Assembly (NCBI GenBank): GCA_008921705.1
Contig: VFFE01007624.1
Span: 1,179,528 to 1,243,527, forward strand
DNA length: 64,000 bases
From: Burhinus oedicnemus
Taxonomy: Eukaryota > Chordata > Aves > Charadriiformes > Burhinidae
Reading direction: 5' to 3'
Of the stretch, positions 42,451 through 57,506 are shown in pieces. The notes under the pieces were generated by a model, which saw only the letters and a list, made by a program, of their open reading frames with translations, was not told the DNA's origin and searched no databases. The first letter of the stretch is position 1, and every line of letters starts with the position of its first letter. The position numbers and the translations under genes were made by a program.

Positions 42451-44386
42451 ATGGTGGGAGCTAGGGAAAAGTTTGTCGTGGCTGAGTTTTTGGGGAAGGA
42501 ACCGGCTGATGCTCATTGTGGGAGCCTCATGCTGTGGAGTCAGGGCTCCTGCCTGTTACCAGCACGGAGCAGCCCGAGCTGCCGGGGAAGGAGATGTGGG
42601 CTGGTGCTCCCTGAATGGACCATATCTGCCACAAAGCTGGTGGCAGTGGGCTGTTAGCACTGGGGATCCCAGTCATTGATGTCCCCCCTGTCACCCACCT
42701 GGAGAGCATTTGTCACCCGATGTGTAATGCCAAGAACGTTTGCTCCTCTGCAGCGTGGATGCTGCTGGGGCAGAAGGCAGCTGGGACAGCCCAGCGGCAC
42801 CTGCAGCGACCCTGCGCTGAGAACTGCCAGCTCATTGCACACAAGGACGATGCCTAGTTAATCAGCACCCTCCGGTTCCTCACCCTGAAATGCCAATGGG
42901 CAAAGATCCCCCCGGCACCTGCAGGAGCCACAGTCCATCCCCATTCCCGCGTCGGGATCAGGGAGCATTAGATCGCTTGGGTCTCACACGCTGCTGCCAG
43001 CTGCAGCCGGGCATGAAATATTTCGGGGGCCTTTCTGTCCAGCCGTGAGGTGGGAAGACGCGCTCAGATGGCATGAATCTAGAAGCAGCCGGAAGGCAGG
43101 CAGGACGGAGAGCCCCACCGAGCTTCATTAAGCAGTCTAAGTTAGGGGAAAGCTGAGCCGGTGTCGGAGGCCGGCAGAGCCTCCCGGGACCGGGTTGCAT
43201 TCTCCGGGCAACCCGATCCTGACGGCAGCGGCCTGGCAGCCTCATTACTGCAGCTTCTGCGGGCGGCTTCAGTTACTCGGCTGGAAGCGCTCGTCTCCTG
43301 CTGGCTTTTAATTTCCCTGACATCACCCACGAGCTGGGGGAAATGCAGGCGCATTCGGGCGGTTGAGAAGGGGAGAGCCTGTCGCCACCCCCACCCGCAT
43401 CCTCCCGTCTTCCCGACAGCCCCGTCCATGGCGTGGGAGAGCTCCAGCCTCCTGCTCTCCCCTGGGACCTGCATCCTGCAATAAGCCCTGGTGACCCCGG
43501 CCACAAGCCCCAGGGCTCGGGAGGAGGCAGATGGCAGTGGGGAGGGAGCTGCCCGGCTCCCGGGACTCAAAGAAGACTTAGTGGGGTGCAGCCCCTGTCA
43601 CCCCCTTCCCCAGCCCTGCTTTCCCTGGCCCAGCCGGCTGGGAAGGACCGTTTCTGCTTCTCCTGCCAGCCTGTTCCCAGTTGGCACATTTGGCAAGGAG
43701 GCGGCACCGGCTGCCTCTCCAAAAGCCTTTTGGGGTGTTTGTTTCTGCAAGAGCTATGGCTCAGCCCTAAAACCCTCCCTGCAGCCCCTTCCCGGGACCC
43801 GCGGAGGTGACAGAGCACCCAGGGGAGGAGAGGAGGGAGCACATTGCTCTGTCCCATCCTCTGCAGGAGGGATGAGGACCCAAGGAGCAGGAGGATGAGG
43901 AACCCCGGGGGTTTCCTCACTCAGCTCCCCAAAAAAGCCTCCCAGCAGCGCAGCCTAAGGGGGAAAGAGCCCATTTGTGGCCCTAACGGAGTCCCGCAGT
44001 GACAGGCAGTGCCGCTGGGGCCGGACACCCACATGCACCCAGCCGCAGGCTCCTGGCACCCCACCGTCTCCCCCATTCCCGTGCCCCGGGCTGCAGCACC
44101 CCATATAGCCCTGTCCGGTGGGTGCTGAGCACCCGCCTGGCACTGGGTGCTGAGCCTGGGGTCTGTGCCCTGGGCGAGGGTCTCGGCAGGGCCCCGGTGG
44201 TGACAGCAGCGGGTGGGGGACACGGCTGGAAGGGGCTGGGAGTGATGTAGCACCCCGGGGTGGGTGCAGACCCGCAGGCCAAGGATGAAGGAGGGGGGGG
44301 GGTGTCCATCCAACACCCCCCCACACACACACACATCCCCCCGGATGCTTTTTGCAACCTTTGCAGGCAGCGGCTCCATCACCCCG

Positions 44387-44400
44387 GTTGCCATGGCAAC
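44387..44400. promoter_or_regulatory. Perfect RFX X-box palindrome
   Basis: gttgccatggcaac is a perfect 14-bp inverted repeat and the optimal binding site of RFX-family factors (established knowledge). It lies about 105 bp before the gap. Confidence 0.7.
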
Positions 44401-44480
44401 GGGCGGCTGCAGGCAGGGCGCGCACCCGCGCCCGTGCGCGCTGCCGCCGCCGCCGCCGCTGCTGCCCGGCTGGGTGCGGA

Positions 44481-44500
44481 GCGCAGCGCAGCGCAGCGCA
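44481..44500. repeat. (GCGCA)n short tandem repeat
   Basis: Four GCGCA units lie just before the assembly gap. Confidence 0.9.
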
Positions 44501-44504
44501 ACCC

Positions 44505-44524
44505 NNNNNNNNNNNNNNNNNNNN
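44505..44524. other. Assembly gap (20 N)
   Basis: A run of 20 N in a CpG- and GC-rich segment, identical in length to the first gap, so it is probably a placeholder for an unknown length. Confidence 1.
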
Positions 44525-45059
44525 CCCCCAAGTCCCCTCTGGCTCCAAGTCTCCTTCCCCCACCACAGACAGCTGAAATCCCACCGCCCATCCCCATCGC
44601 CCTGCTCCCACCAGCCCCGTGTCCATCCCGCTGAGGTACAGGGGACGGGACCCCCCCGGGTGCCAGCGCGTGCCGCTCTGGTTTCCCCCCTCCCTGACGC
44701 GGAAGCGAGGGGATGGCACCGCTGTACCTTCCAGCACCATCGTTTGCTACTTCTCGGTATAATTGCAAACCTCATATTTGGATTTCTGCCTAAACCCTGC
44801 TCCTGGGACCACAAAAATCCCTGCTCGAGAGGCCGAGCATCCTTGTTTACAGCGGCAAGCTCAGGCGGCAGGCGGAGAAAAGCTGCAGAGCTGGAAGGCA
44901 AGTTGAAACCCCACAAGCTGAGGCTCGGCCCCGTCTCCCTTCCCCAGGCCTGAGCACATGCACGGGGTTGACAATCCTGCTGCTGCATCCCACCGCGGTG
45001 CCTATCCACATTCCTGGCACATCCGCCGTACCTGAGCCGGGCTGCAAGCTCCCCTGGAG

Positions 45060-45150
45060 AGAAACATTTGCGTTATCTGCAAATGCCATGCGTATTTCCC
45101 CAAAATCTTTGCATAAGGCTGTTAAAATGCCTAGAAGACTTTGACGGGCG
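45060..45150. promoter_or_regulatory. AT-rich island, candidate noncoding element
   Basis: Within GC-rich flanks, a stretch with tgcgttatctgcaaatgcc and ctttgcataagg has octamer/POU-like words. Candidate regulatory element on composition and motifs only. Confidence 0.25.
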
Positions 45151-45918
45151 TCCTGCGCTCTGAGCAGGGTAACTTTGGGGAGCGCAGGAGGAAGGTGGAG
45201 GTTTCTGCAGGGCACACGCAAAACGCGAAGCCCTTTGCTGCCAGGGCTTGGAGCAAACGCGTCTGCCCCGGCTGCTGCAACCTGGCAGCACCTACAGCCC
45301 ACCAGCCAGCAAGGTAGGCGTCCTCCCGGCTGCATGCGGGACACGTGGCTCCCGGTCATGTTCCTGCATCATTGAACCTCCTTTGCGAACGCTCGGGTTT
45401 TGGGGAGCCTCCAAGCCCTGACGCGGTGGGGTCCAGTGGGTCCCTGTGGCAGCCAGGCTCCCCCAGTCCTCAGACCCCCCTAGTCGATGCAGATGACTAA
45501 TTGAAGCAAGGCGGCTGCCGCAGGCGCATCCCGCGCAGGATTCATTGGAAAAGCGGCTCCCAGCAGGTGTTCCCCATCGCTACCCACGTGCCACCTCCAG
45601 GGACCTGCTGCCCTCGCAGCCACCTCGTGCACTGCTTGAGCGACCACGTGCACCAGGTCCAAGCCAGCCCCACGGCGCTGCCCTGGCCCAAATCCCACGG
45701 AGAAGCACCCGGTGTGCAGGGAACAGCCGTCCCTTCCACATCCCTTCCACATCTGGCCACAGTTCGGCTCTTTGCCCCGGGGCTCCAACTCTACTCGTGC
45801 TGCAGCCGGAGAGGATTTGCCAGGGGATGCAGGATGGGGCCCTGACACCAGCCTGCTCTCACGGAGTGGGCGGCTTGGGAAGGGTCCAGGCTCAGCTCCC
45901 GCCTGGCCTTGGGCTCGG

Positions 45919-45960
45919 TTTGATAACGAGAGGGGAGGATTTGATAACGAGAGGGGAGGA
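45919..45960. repeat. 21-bp tandem duplication
   Basis: Two identical copies of a 21-bp unit starting tttgataacgagagggg. Confidence 0.95.
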
Positions 45961-46769
45961 TGCGTGTTCAGGCTGCTCAGCCCCGAGCCCCAGCTCCACT
46001 CCTGCCTCCTCGCCGCAGAGCCCTCTGCCAGCGTGAATCAGCAGCACCCACTTAACCATTTCCTCGCAAGGTCCACGTCGGCTCCGGAGAGGGGAGACGG
46101 TTCAGCCACGCCACGACCAAACCCCCCTCTGCACCCCCCTCACTCCCAGGGCTGCGACCCTCACCAGCCCCATGGGAGCGTTTCCCTGCCCCAGCCCCAT
46201 GGATTTGCAGGGATCAGCCCTGCGCCGGTGGGAAACCCACGACCACCCGACCGGGTCAAAGCCGAACAGCAAACCAGACGGCAGCTCCTGCAGCTGCAAA
46301 GCCTCTTGCGAAGCGCATCGGCGTCACCGGCTTTGCCTGAGGACCTGCCATCCTGCCGGGGGCATCTCGCCCCCTCCCCATACTTGGCCACGGCGGGAGC
46401 AGTACGTGGGCATTGGTGCCCGCGGCGGATGCGGTGCTGAGGTTGGGTACTGCCGGCAGCCGATGCAGCGGCACGGCAGCCCTGGAGCTGCTGCGGTGCG
46501 GTGAGAGATGCTGCTGCCCGGCTCCCCTGGGCTTCCTCGGCTGTTTCTAGTCCATTTGTCTTTGCCACGAGTGGTTTTCCTGTGGCGATAGCAGTAGTGC
46601 ATCGCGGTGGCATTTGGCGCTGCACCCCCTGACAGACCCTTGACCAGCCCTGTGCCGATACAAAGGAGCGCAAATGACCTTCCCCGTGGCCAAAAACCCA
46701 AACCCCAGCCTGACTCCCTCCCCCTAAACCCCTGCACTCATCCTTGGCCTCGTGTGCTTACAAAAGGAA

Positions 46770-46910
46770 CCAAAACGTAGCAGCTATTTCACATTGCGGC
46801 CCCACGGACGGTTTGATTTGACAGGGCAGGTTGGTCCCAGTGGTTAATTGCAATAAAACCGGCTCAGACCATTGGGTCCTTTCCAATTGCCGAGCTTCGG
46901 CTTTATTGCC
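46770..46910. promoter_or_regulatory. AT-rich island, candidate noncoding element
   Basis: It contains ggttaattgcaataaaacc and ctttccaattgcc between GC-rich flanks; the homeodomain-like words are clustered. Function unknown. Confidence 0.25.
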
Positions 46911-49198
46911 GGGAGCCCCCGGGTAACAACGAGGCAACAGCATGCAGCAAATTACCGTCCTGTCCCCAGCTCACGTGCTCCGGCAAGCGAGGGTCCCCGG
47001 CGCCCTCGGCTTGAGCGGCACCAGCCGGGCTGGGCTGTGGCTCCGTGTCGAGATGCTGTGGCTGCGGAAGGGGTTTGCACCAGGGAAACGTCGTGCGTCG
47101 CATCGGTTTGTGCTCGGGGTTGGTGTCGGGGAGCTCTCCTTTCACTCTGATTCCCGCTGATTGAGTGCAGCTGCCACCATGGCTTCCCCCTTCCATGGGT
47201 GCTTTCACCAATAATTAGTCACCGACTGCCCTCCCGGCCCCCGTAGCACCCGCTCCCGCAGCAGGTCTCGCACCCAGTCCTCTCCGAACCCCCTGCCCTG
47301 GGGCAGGATGGGGACAGGGATGAGGACAGGGACACAGGCTCACTCTGTGCTCCGCTCCCCTCCTTGCAGCGCATCCGCCACCATCCTGCCTTGGCAAAGG
47401 GCTCTTTGCAGCAGGAGAACCGGCACCGGGAAGCTCTACAGCCGCTCCTGGCCCCTGGTCCCCACCGGGCTCAGCCGATGTGCAAGCAGGCAGGATGCAG
47501 GCAGCTGCCCGTTCCCCGTATCGCATCCCCGTCCCCTGCTTTTTGGCTGCAGCAGAGATGCTGGGGCCAGGGCGACCAAAAAACCTGCAGGCAGAGCAAC
47601 CTGCCGCCCAGACGCAGCTTGTCACCGGGGCTGGTGCCTGGCACCTCACCGGGCACCCCAGAGCCCAGGATGGGGCACCCCCAATCCAACAGCACACCCT
47701 GAGGGGCCGCTGCGCCGGGGGTTGCGCGTTTCATGGCGGTGTTACGGCAAAGGCGAAGAGAGCGGGGAGAGTCAGGGACCCGGCTGGCCACCCCAGGAGA
47801 CCTGGCTTGTCCCTCTCGCCCTTCCCAGGCCCTGGGGAGCCTCGGGAGAAGCAGGCGGGCAGTGTGGATGCTGGAGCAGCGCTGGCCCAAAGCTCTGCAG
47901 CCCCTCTGCCGGGGGCAGGGGACAGCAAAACGGGGCTGTCTCTGCCTGCGTGGGGACAGGGCACTGCCGGCGAGGGCTGCCGGTTGTGGGAGTACGGGCA
48001 GCTGCCTGTGCCCGCAGTGTCGGCAGTGCCGGCCCTCTGCATTGCAGCAGCCTCCTGCCTGCGCAGGATCGGTGCCCGTGTCCCCGGCCCCCGCGGAGGG
48101 CAGAGACCCCCCTCCCCTGCAATGTCGGCAGCGGCAGGAGCTGCCCGACGGGTGAGATGAGCTGCAGCAGTGCTCAGCGCCGAGCGGGCTGATGGGGAGA
48201 GAGAGATGCAGGGGGGTGGCTGCTGCAGGAGGAAGCCAAGGGCACGCAGGGGCAGGAGCTGGGACAAACTTCACCGTCACTCGATGCCAAATGCTCTGCG
48301 GCTTCTCTCCAGCAGCTTCGTGGAAACGTGGGGCCGGGGGCAGGGGCGAAGCAGAGACCCCCTTGGCCGAGGGTGCCCAAGCGGCAGCGCGTGGCTGGGG
48401 CTGGCAGCTCGCCATGCCGCGGCTCGGCCGCCGGCGCTGCGGGTGCCGGGCATCACCGCCAGCCGCCTTGATGGGAAGCGATGGGCTGCACTGGCGGGCG
48501 CGGGGCGGCGGGCGCGGGGCTGGCGCCTGCATGGGCGTGTGAGGATGGTCGTGCGTGCGGGTGCGTGGCAGGAGAGCGGCAACAAGGCGGCAGCGTTAGC
48601 TGGGAAGTGATGCAGAGCCAAAAATAATCCCCAGGCTGCGGCTCAGACCAGGTAACGGTGAGGAGCGGGAGCTGCGGCAGCCACGTCCCACAGTTCCCCA
48701 CGGCCTCGGCTGCCGGTGGGGATGGCTGGAGCTGGCTCATGTGCCCGTGGGTGCCAGGATACCTCCGGCCATGGGTGTGCTCCCTCCCCAGTGTCCCTGC
48801 CTTGGACAGGGCTGGCTGTCACCCCAAGGATGCGCTTGCCCTCTGAGACAAAACAAAAAGCCAGAGCCCAGAGGCACAAGCAAAGACCCCGGCACTGGGC
48901 ACTGCGCCATTGCCCAGGGCTTGCAGAGGGGACAGCCACACATGGCACCCTGCAGGGTCCCCTGGGGGTTGTGCCACCTGAGTGCTCTGCTACTGCTGCG
49001 GGTGCACCGGGGCAGCCCGTGGGTGTTTGGGTCGGGCACTTTCACAGGTGGGGAGGGTGGTGGTCGTGCCACGGGTGCCAGGCAGGCGTGGGCGCCGCGT
49101 GCTGCCGGCTGCGGGAGGACGGTGCTGGCTGCGCTGTGCACCGCCATGGTCCCCCATCCATCTGTGACTCGGCAGCTGAGCGAGGGACAGTCACGCGT

Positions 49199-49208
49199 TT
49201 ATTTTTAA
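49199..49208 (+). promoter_or_regulatory. MEF2-type site
   Basis: ttatttttaa fits the MEF2 consensus YTAWWWWTAR exactly. It lies about 1.1 kb upstream of the PACSIN1 ATG exon. A single short match. Confidence 0.3.
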
Positions 49209-49855
49209 CCGGCTGGGGAGGGCGGCGGGGATTGGTGCCTCCCTGGTTATATCACTAAATCCCTGCCAGGCCCTGTTAGTTCCAGCACGGCGAGCCCTGC
49301 GCCATGCTCCAGTAACCGTTTCGGCCCCCCATCCTCCCAGGGCCATGCACTGTCCCAGCCCACGGGCTCCTCGCGGCCAGCTGTGTGCACAGCTGGAGAG
49401 TGTGGGCACCCACCAACTGGTCCCCACAGGTGGGCGCTGGGGCACCGGGACCCCATGCCAGCCAGCCGTGCCCTCCCACCCCATCGCCCTCTCCCAGGTT
49501 CAGGGTGGGATGTATGTAGCCAGGTCTCCCACTGCCTGCTCCATCTCCCTGGGAGAAGTGGTGGTGCACGGGGTATCACAGCCACAACCCACTCCCACAG
49601 CCCTTTTATAGACGTGGCAGGAGGAAACTGGGGCAGTTCACGGCCACTTTGTCCCCATCCCAGTGGCAGATGCCATGCAGGACAGGCCCTGCACTTCCCC
49701 ATGGCAGCACTGACCGGAGCCGGGGCAGGATGGGGATGATGAGGATGCTCATGGCGACCGTGGTCTCCTCTCCATCCCCATTCGATGCCACCCACCAGCC
49801 CCCATCCCCAGCCATGACTCTCGGCAAAGTGGCAAAGGGTTAAGCCGTGCAGCGG

Positions 49856-50023
49856 GGCCACGTGACGCTCCGGGGATGCCGTTTTTCTGAAGATCAGGAC
49901 GGATTAGGGTGGAATATCAGGACGAGAATTTCTTCAGGCTGCGCATCATCCCCCCAGCCCCGCCACGGTCCCTCGCCCCACGGCTCCCCAGGGACACACG
50001 GTGCCGAGCCAGGCCCCCAGCCG
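49856..50023 (+). promoter_or_regulatory. Candidate proximal PACSIN1 promoter and noncoding exon
   Basis: A gccacgtgac E-box (USF/TFEB class) near 49857 is followed by GC-rich sequence ending in ccagccg and a good gtgagc donor at 50024. This could be a 5' UTR exon spliced to the acceptor at 50271-50272. There is no direct evidence of transcription. Confidence 0.3.
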
Positions 50024-50342
50024 GTGAGCTCCCTGCCGTGCTGCTCCCCGCGATTCTCCCTCCCAGCTCAGCTGGCTTTGGCGGGGTTTGGATGGCACCT
50101 TGGGGTGGCAGATGGCGGGCACTGGAGGGGTCTGTGGGTCCAGAGCTCGAATAGGCACCATCCCCATCCTCATCCCCATCCCCTGCAGCTCATCCCGTGG
50201 TGCTGTGGGCAGGAGGGATGGGGGGTCCCCTGCTCACCCCCCTCCCATGACCCCCCCATCTTCTCCCCTCAGTGCATGAGGCTGGTGTTTGCCCGAGAGC
50301 CACCCAGCGCCCGCACTGACGCCCGAGGCAGCGCCGGGAGCC

Positions 50343-53778
<3,436 letters not shown>

Positions 53779-55440
53779 GTCTTGTGGTGTGCTCCTCGTC
53801 GCCGTCAGCAGATAAATCCGCCCTCCGTTGTCTCCATCTCTCCACCAGCCAACCAGCCATTTTGCCGTCTGGTCCTTCACTCCTCACAGTTAGAGATTCA
53901 GACATATTTTCCGACCAAGCTTTTATTTTTTTAAGAGTTGTCTCCGAAGAGTATTTTGCATAGTCGCTTTCTTCTTCTTCTAAGATAACGTGAAGCAAAA
54001 GATGACGTTGTCTGTTCGTCTACGTTAGTTGATTTTTTTTCCGAGCGAAAAGCTGATACCTCAAGATCTTGAAGCCCAACCAGTGAGAGCTCCTGATTGG
54101 TTGGTTTTTAAAGATACTGAAATCATGAGCCGCCTTCTGATTGGCTGGAACTGTTCCAAAATGCATGGCGCTGAAGCTCCTGGGACCAATCAAATTCACC
54201 CCAAAAGAATGAGAGGGAATGGAGTCTGACTCCATTTTTTTGATCTTTCCATGTTCTTCTCCCCAGTTCATCTTCCCTCCCCGAAGGAAGGGGACGAGCG
54301 TCCCCTCCTGCTCTACAGCCACCCGGCCCCATCCGCGGGCAGGTCCTCGCTCACAGGTAGAGTTGGTGGCACATTGAGATGCCCAGGTGAGTTGGGACCA
54401 GCCCTGCCATGGAGTTTGGTGGCATCTCCTCAGTTCTTCCTCCTTGCGTCTGGGCTGCCAACGTTTCTGGAGCGGGTCGAGGCTCCCGAGCCAATGCCCC
54501 GCATGTGCTGCAGGGAGCAGCATTGCCCTTCGCTAGGGCAGTCATCCAGCGGTCACCAGATCCAGGGTGAGATGGCCCTAAAATCCACCGCTGTTTGGAG
54601 AAGGACACACCACAGCCCAATGCTGCTGGAAGCACCTTCACGCCCAGCCTGGGATAGCGGGGACCAGCTTGGATCCTGCTGGGGACGGTCCCCATCTGCC
54701 CCATTCCTAAAGAGAGGCAGGAGCAGAGCAGGGATGGGGGATGAGCAACGTCCAGCCTTGCACGGTGCCGGCAGGAGCTGCAGCCAGCCGGAGGACGAGG
54801 AGGGCTCGGTGCAGGCAGCAGACCCCAGCCCAGGCAGCAAAGCAGCTGCCTGGTGAAGGCGGCTGAAAACAAGACACGCCAAAGCAGGGGAAGAGCCCTT
54901 TGCCCTTTGCTTTTCCCCAAGGGGCTCTACCCCTCCTGCACTTGGGCTCTACAAATGGCCACAGCGTGGATGGGAACCCCAGAGCACCCACAGGTGCCAC
55001 GACCCAGCGTGGTCACCCCAACCCGGGCACATTTTGCCACCCTGAGCTCTTCCCTACAGATCATCTTTCATTTTTTTTCCATACCATTACCCTCTAGCAG
55101 CATCGATGCCATCATCTTCCCGCATGCTCCTCCCTCTCCTTGCCCCCTCTGTGGGTTCGTGAATTTTTTGGCCCCAGGGATCAAGTGTTGTCACGGAGGC
55201 AGGAGATGCACCGTGTGCTGGGCATGGTGGGCGAGAGCCACCCAGCCCCGCATCCCCTGCCAGATAGGCAAACAGGGAAAAAAAAAAAACCACAAAAAAA
55301 AGTCAGAAAAAAACCCAACCAACCACCTGTCTCAGCAATGCACCCCGGTTTTTTGTACATTGATTGTGTAATTTAAGAAGTATATATATAATATATATAT
55401 ATATATCGTGATTGTATTACCGTGGATACAACAACAAAAA
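53779..55440 (+). other. PACSIN1: PACSIN1 3' UTR (probable extent)
   Basis: Unique sequence after the stop, with a (TA)n run near its end and no canonical AATAAA before about 55440. Transcription may stop near 55.45 kb through a variant signal or continue to the paired AATAAA at 56839-56852. It contains potential RNA stems around 54061-54192 and an A-tract near 55279-55290. Confidence 0.55.
55381..55406. repeat. (TA)n microsatellite
   Basis: About 26 bp of alternating T/A with one phase shift, in the distal PACSIN1 3' UTR. Confidence 0.92.
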
Positions 55441-56838
55441 GCAGCAAGCGAAAATAACTGAGCTCTGTAAGCGTCCTCCGGGTCTGGGTCCTCGTTTGGC
55501 TCCGTGCGCCGGTCTCACACACCCCCCACCCCCATGAAGGCGGCTTTTGGGGTTATGGCCCCCCCGCCCAGGGTGGGTGCTCAAGCCCCCCGCGCCCTGC
55601 GGAGCTGCAGTCGCAGCAGCTCTACCCCCAGGTAGGGACCCCCCCCACCCTGAGGCTTTGGGGTGCAGTGGGATGGGGGGCTCGGATGCATTGCTGGGCT
55701 CCCGGGGGACAAGGGGGCTTTGGGAGGGGGGGAGCAGCCACTGATTTTGGGGGCCCCCCATGCCAACATGCCAGGCAAAGCCATGTGAAACCCACAGGGG
55801 GGATTCCAGATAAAGCAGTTTTGGGGACCGTTTCCAAGGCCAGCAAAAGCAGCAGCCCCCAACCCAGTGCTCCCCAGTACCCTGGGCAGGGGGAGACAGG
55901 AAAGCCCCAGCGTGGCGGGTGGATGCTGGCCAAGGGGATGGAGCCTCCTGCGCTGCCTACGAGAATTGAAACCTCGGGAAAACCAACCTGCAGGTCACCC
56001 ACCCCTCTCCCCTCCCCGGAGAGCCGGGGCAGCCCCAGGACAGGACAGCGGGAGAGGGGGACGGGATGGAGGGAGCAGGACCTGCCGGGGTGTGGGCAGC
56101 ACTCACTGGGCTCCCCATGGGGAGAGACAAGGGATTTATTTTCCTTTAATTAAGGGCTGGAGCTGCAAGGGGTTTGGGGAGAAACCTCCAGCGTGAGCCC
56201 TGCGGCGCCGGCTGCCCAGCTCGCTGCAGTGGGCATCTCCTGGGTCAGGTCCCCGCATCCCCAGGGACACCCTGTCCCCGGGTGCACCCTCCCCAGCTGG
56301 CAGCAGCTTTCCTCCCCGTTTAACCTCCTTCTGTCCCACCTTCCCCGCAGGGATGCGCAAACCCCCCATGCCTTCATCCACCCCACCAAAGGACCTGCAA
56401 GACGGACACAGGATTCGGGGCACCGGCAGCCCCAGCCCATCTTCCCGGTGCTCCCCACGCCGGCTGCAAGAGCATCGGTCGCACGCAGGAGATGACAAGT
56501 CACATTTTGCGCTTTTTTTCCCCCCCTTTTTTTTTTTGTCCCCCCCATTCTCCAGAGGCCAAGACAGTTTTTCTCCCGCTCCTCTCCTCCCTCCAGCCGG
56601 GATGCTTGCAAGGCTGGCCGAAGCGTGTCCGCTCCTCTGCCGTGTGAACAGTATAAAACAGGCAGAACAAAAAGAAAAAGCAGGAGCTGTTACAGGCAGC
56701 TATTTTAAGTTAAAACCAAATGACCAACCAGGTGTATTTTTCCTCCCACAAAGCATCTGGTGGGTTCCTGGGCCGCCCGTCTACCCAACGTCATTTGAGC
56801 CTAAACCACAACTTGCCGCCAGCCAAAACCAAAAAGCA

Positions 56839-56852
56839 AATAAACAAATAAA
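56839..56852 (+). terminator. Paired AATAAA hexamers, possible distal PACSIN1 poly(A) signal
   Basis: Two AATAAA copies (56839-56844 and 56847-56852) lie on the plus strand 3 kb after the PACSIN1 stop. They would end a long 3' UTR isoform if used. Confidence 0.35.
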
Positions 56853-57452
56853 AAAATTGTAATATAAAAGATCAACATCGCCAGGTAACTTAGACTCTCA
56901 TGAAATGTGCAGTTTAAGCAATCCCCAGTTTTCCGTCCCAGTCCGGGCTCAGCGGGTTGCGTTTCAGATTTACTATCCAGAGGGAAGCGGCAAAGCTGCC
57001 ATCTCCCTTTTCCCAAACTCAGGAATCAGGCAGTCCAAATAAAATCCAAATCAAGGGAAGAGCCCGGTGCCAGGGCAAAGCACCTGAGGGCTTTTTGGGG
57101 CTCTGGTCTGGGCTCTCCATGCCCAAGGATGAGGGACCCGGCTCGGGGGACCCCTCACTCCTGCAGGGGTGCCTCGGTGTGCCCAGCCCCGCACCCGCCT
57201 TTTACAGCTGCTCCCTTTGCAAAACGCTCGTTTTCAGCCCCAAATCCCTGCGGAAGGGAGAAGCTGAGCGTGTCCTGGAATGGGAAGCAAAGCGGGGATG
57301 CGCCCATCCCGAGGGGATGCCCGTGGTCCCCAGGGGCACAGCCACCCAGCACCCAGCTCCTGTGGCTGGCAGCACCCCTGGGTGCTGCGGTGCTGCCGGT
57401 GCCAGGCTGCTCCCACGCAGATCAGGTCAGAGAGAGCTCAGCCGAGGGCAGC

Positions 57453-57506
57453 TGTGGGTGCCATTGTCCCTGCGGGCGCTGTTGTCCCTGTGGGTGCCAT
57501 TGTCCC
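57453..57506. repeat. 18-bp minisatellite, 3 copies
   Basis: Three 18-bp units; the first and third are identical (tgtgggtgccattgtccc), the middle one differs at four positions. Confidence 0.95.

Larger units (their letters stand above)
44340..44600. promoter_or_regulatory. CpG island with gap; candidate PACSIN1 distal promoter
   Basis: A CpG-dense segment (CGCGC and CCGCCG runs) flanks a 20-N gap and contains a perfect RFX X-box. Upstream of a spliced 5' UTR this is a good candidate first-exon promoter for PACSIN1. No exon can be defined because the core is missing. Confidence 0.4.
37700..50272 (+). other. GC-rich region upstream of PACSIN1 coding exons; probable promoter and first intron
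   Basis: No protein homologous to a known family was recognised on either strand. The PACSIN1 coding exon at 50273 is entered through a splice acceptor, so a noncoding first exon must lie upstream, and this region is where it should be. Within it I note two CpG islands, an RFX X-box, a polypurine tract, minisatellites and several AT-rich islands, listed separately. Confidence 0.6.

Noticed and set aside
43921..45009. Minus-strand open frame of 362 codons around the second gap
   Set aside because: It is open because of high GC and reads through the N gap. The composition is Pro/Ala/Gly/Arg-rich, with no recognisable domain and an overlapping open frame on the other strand.
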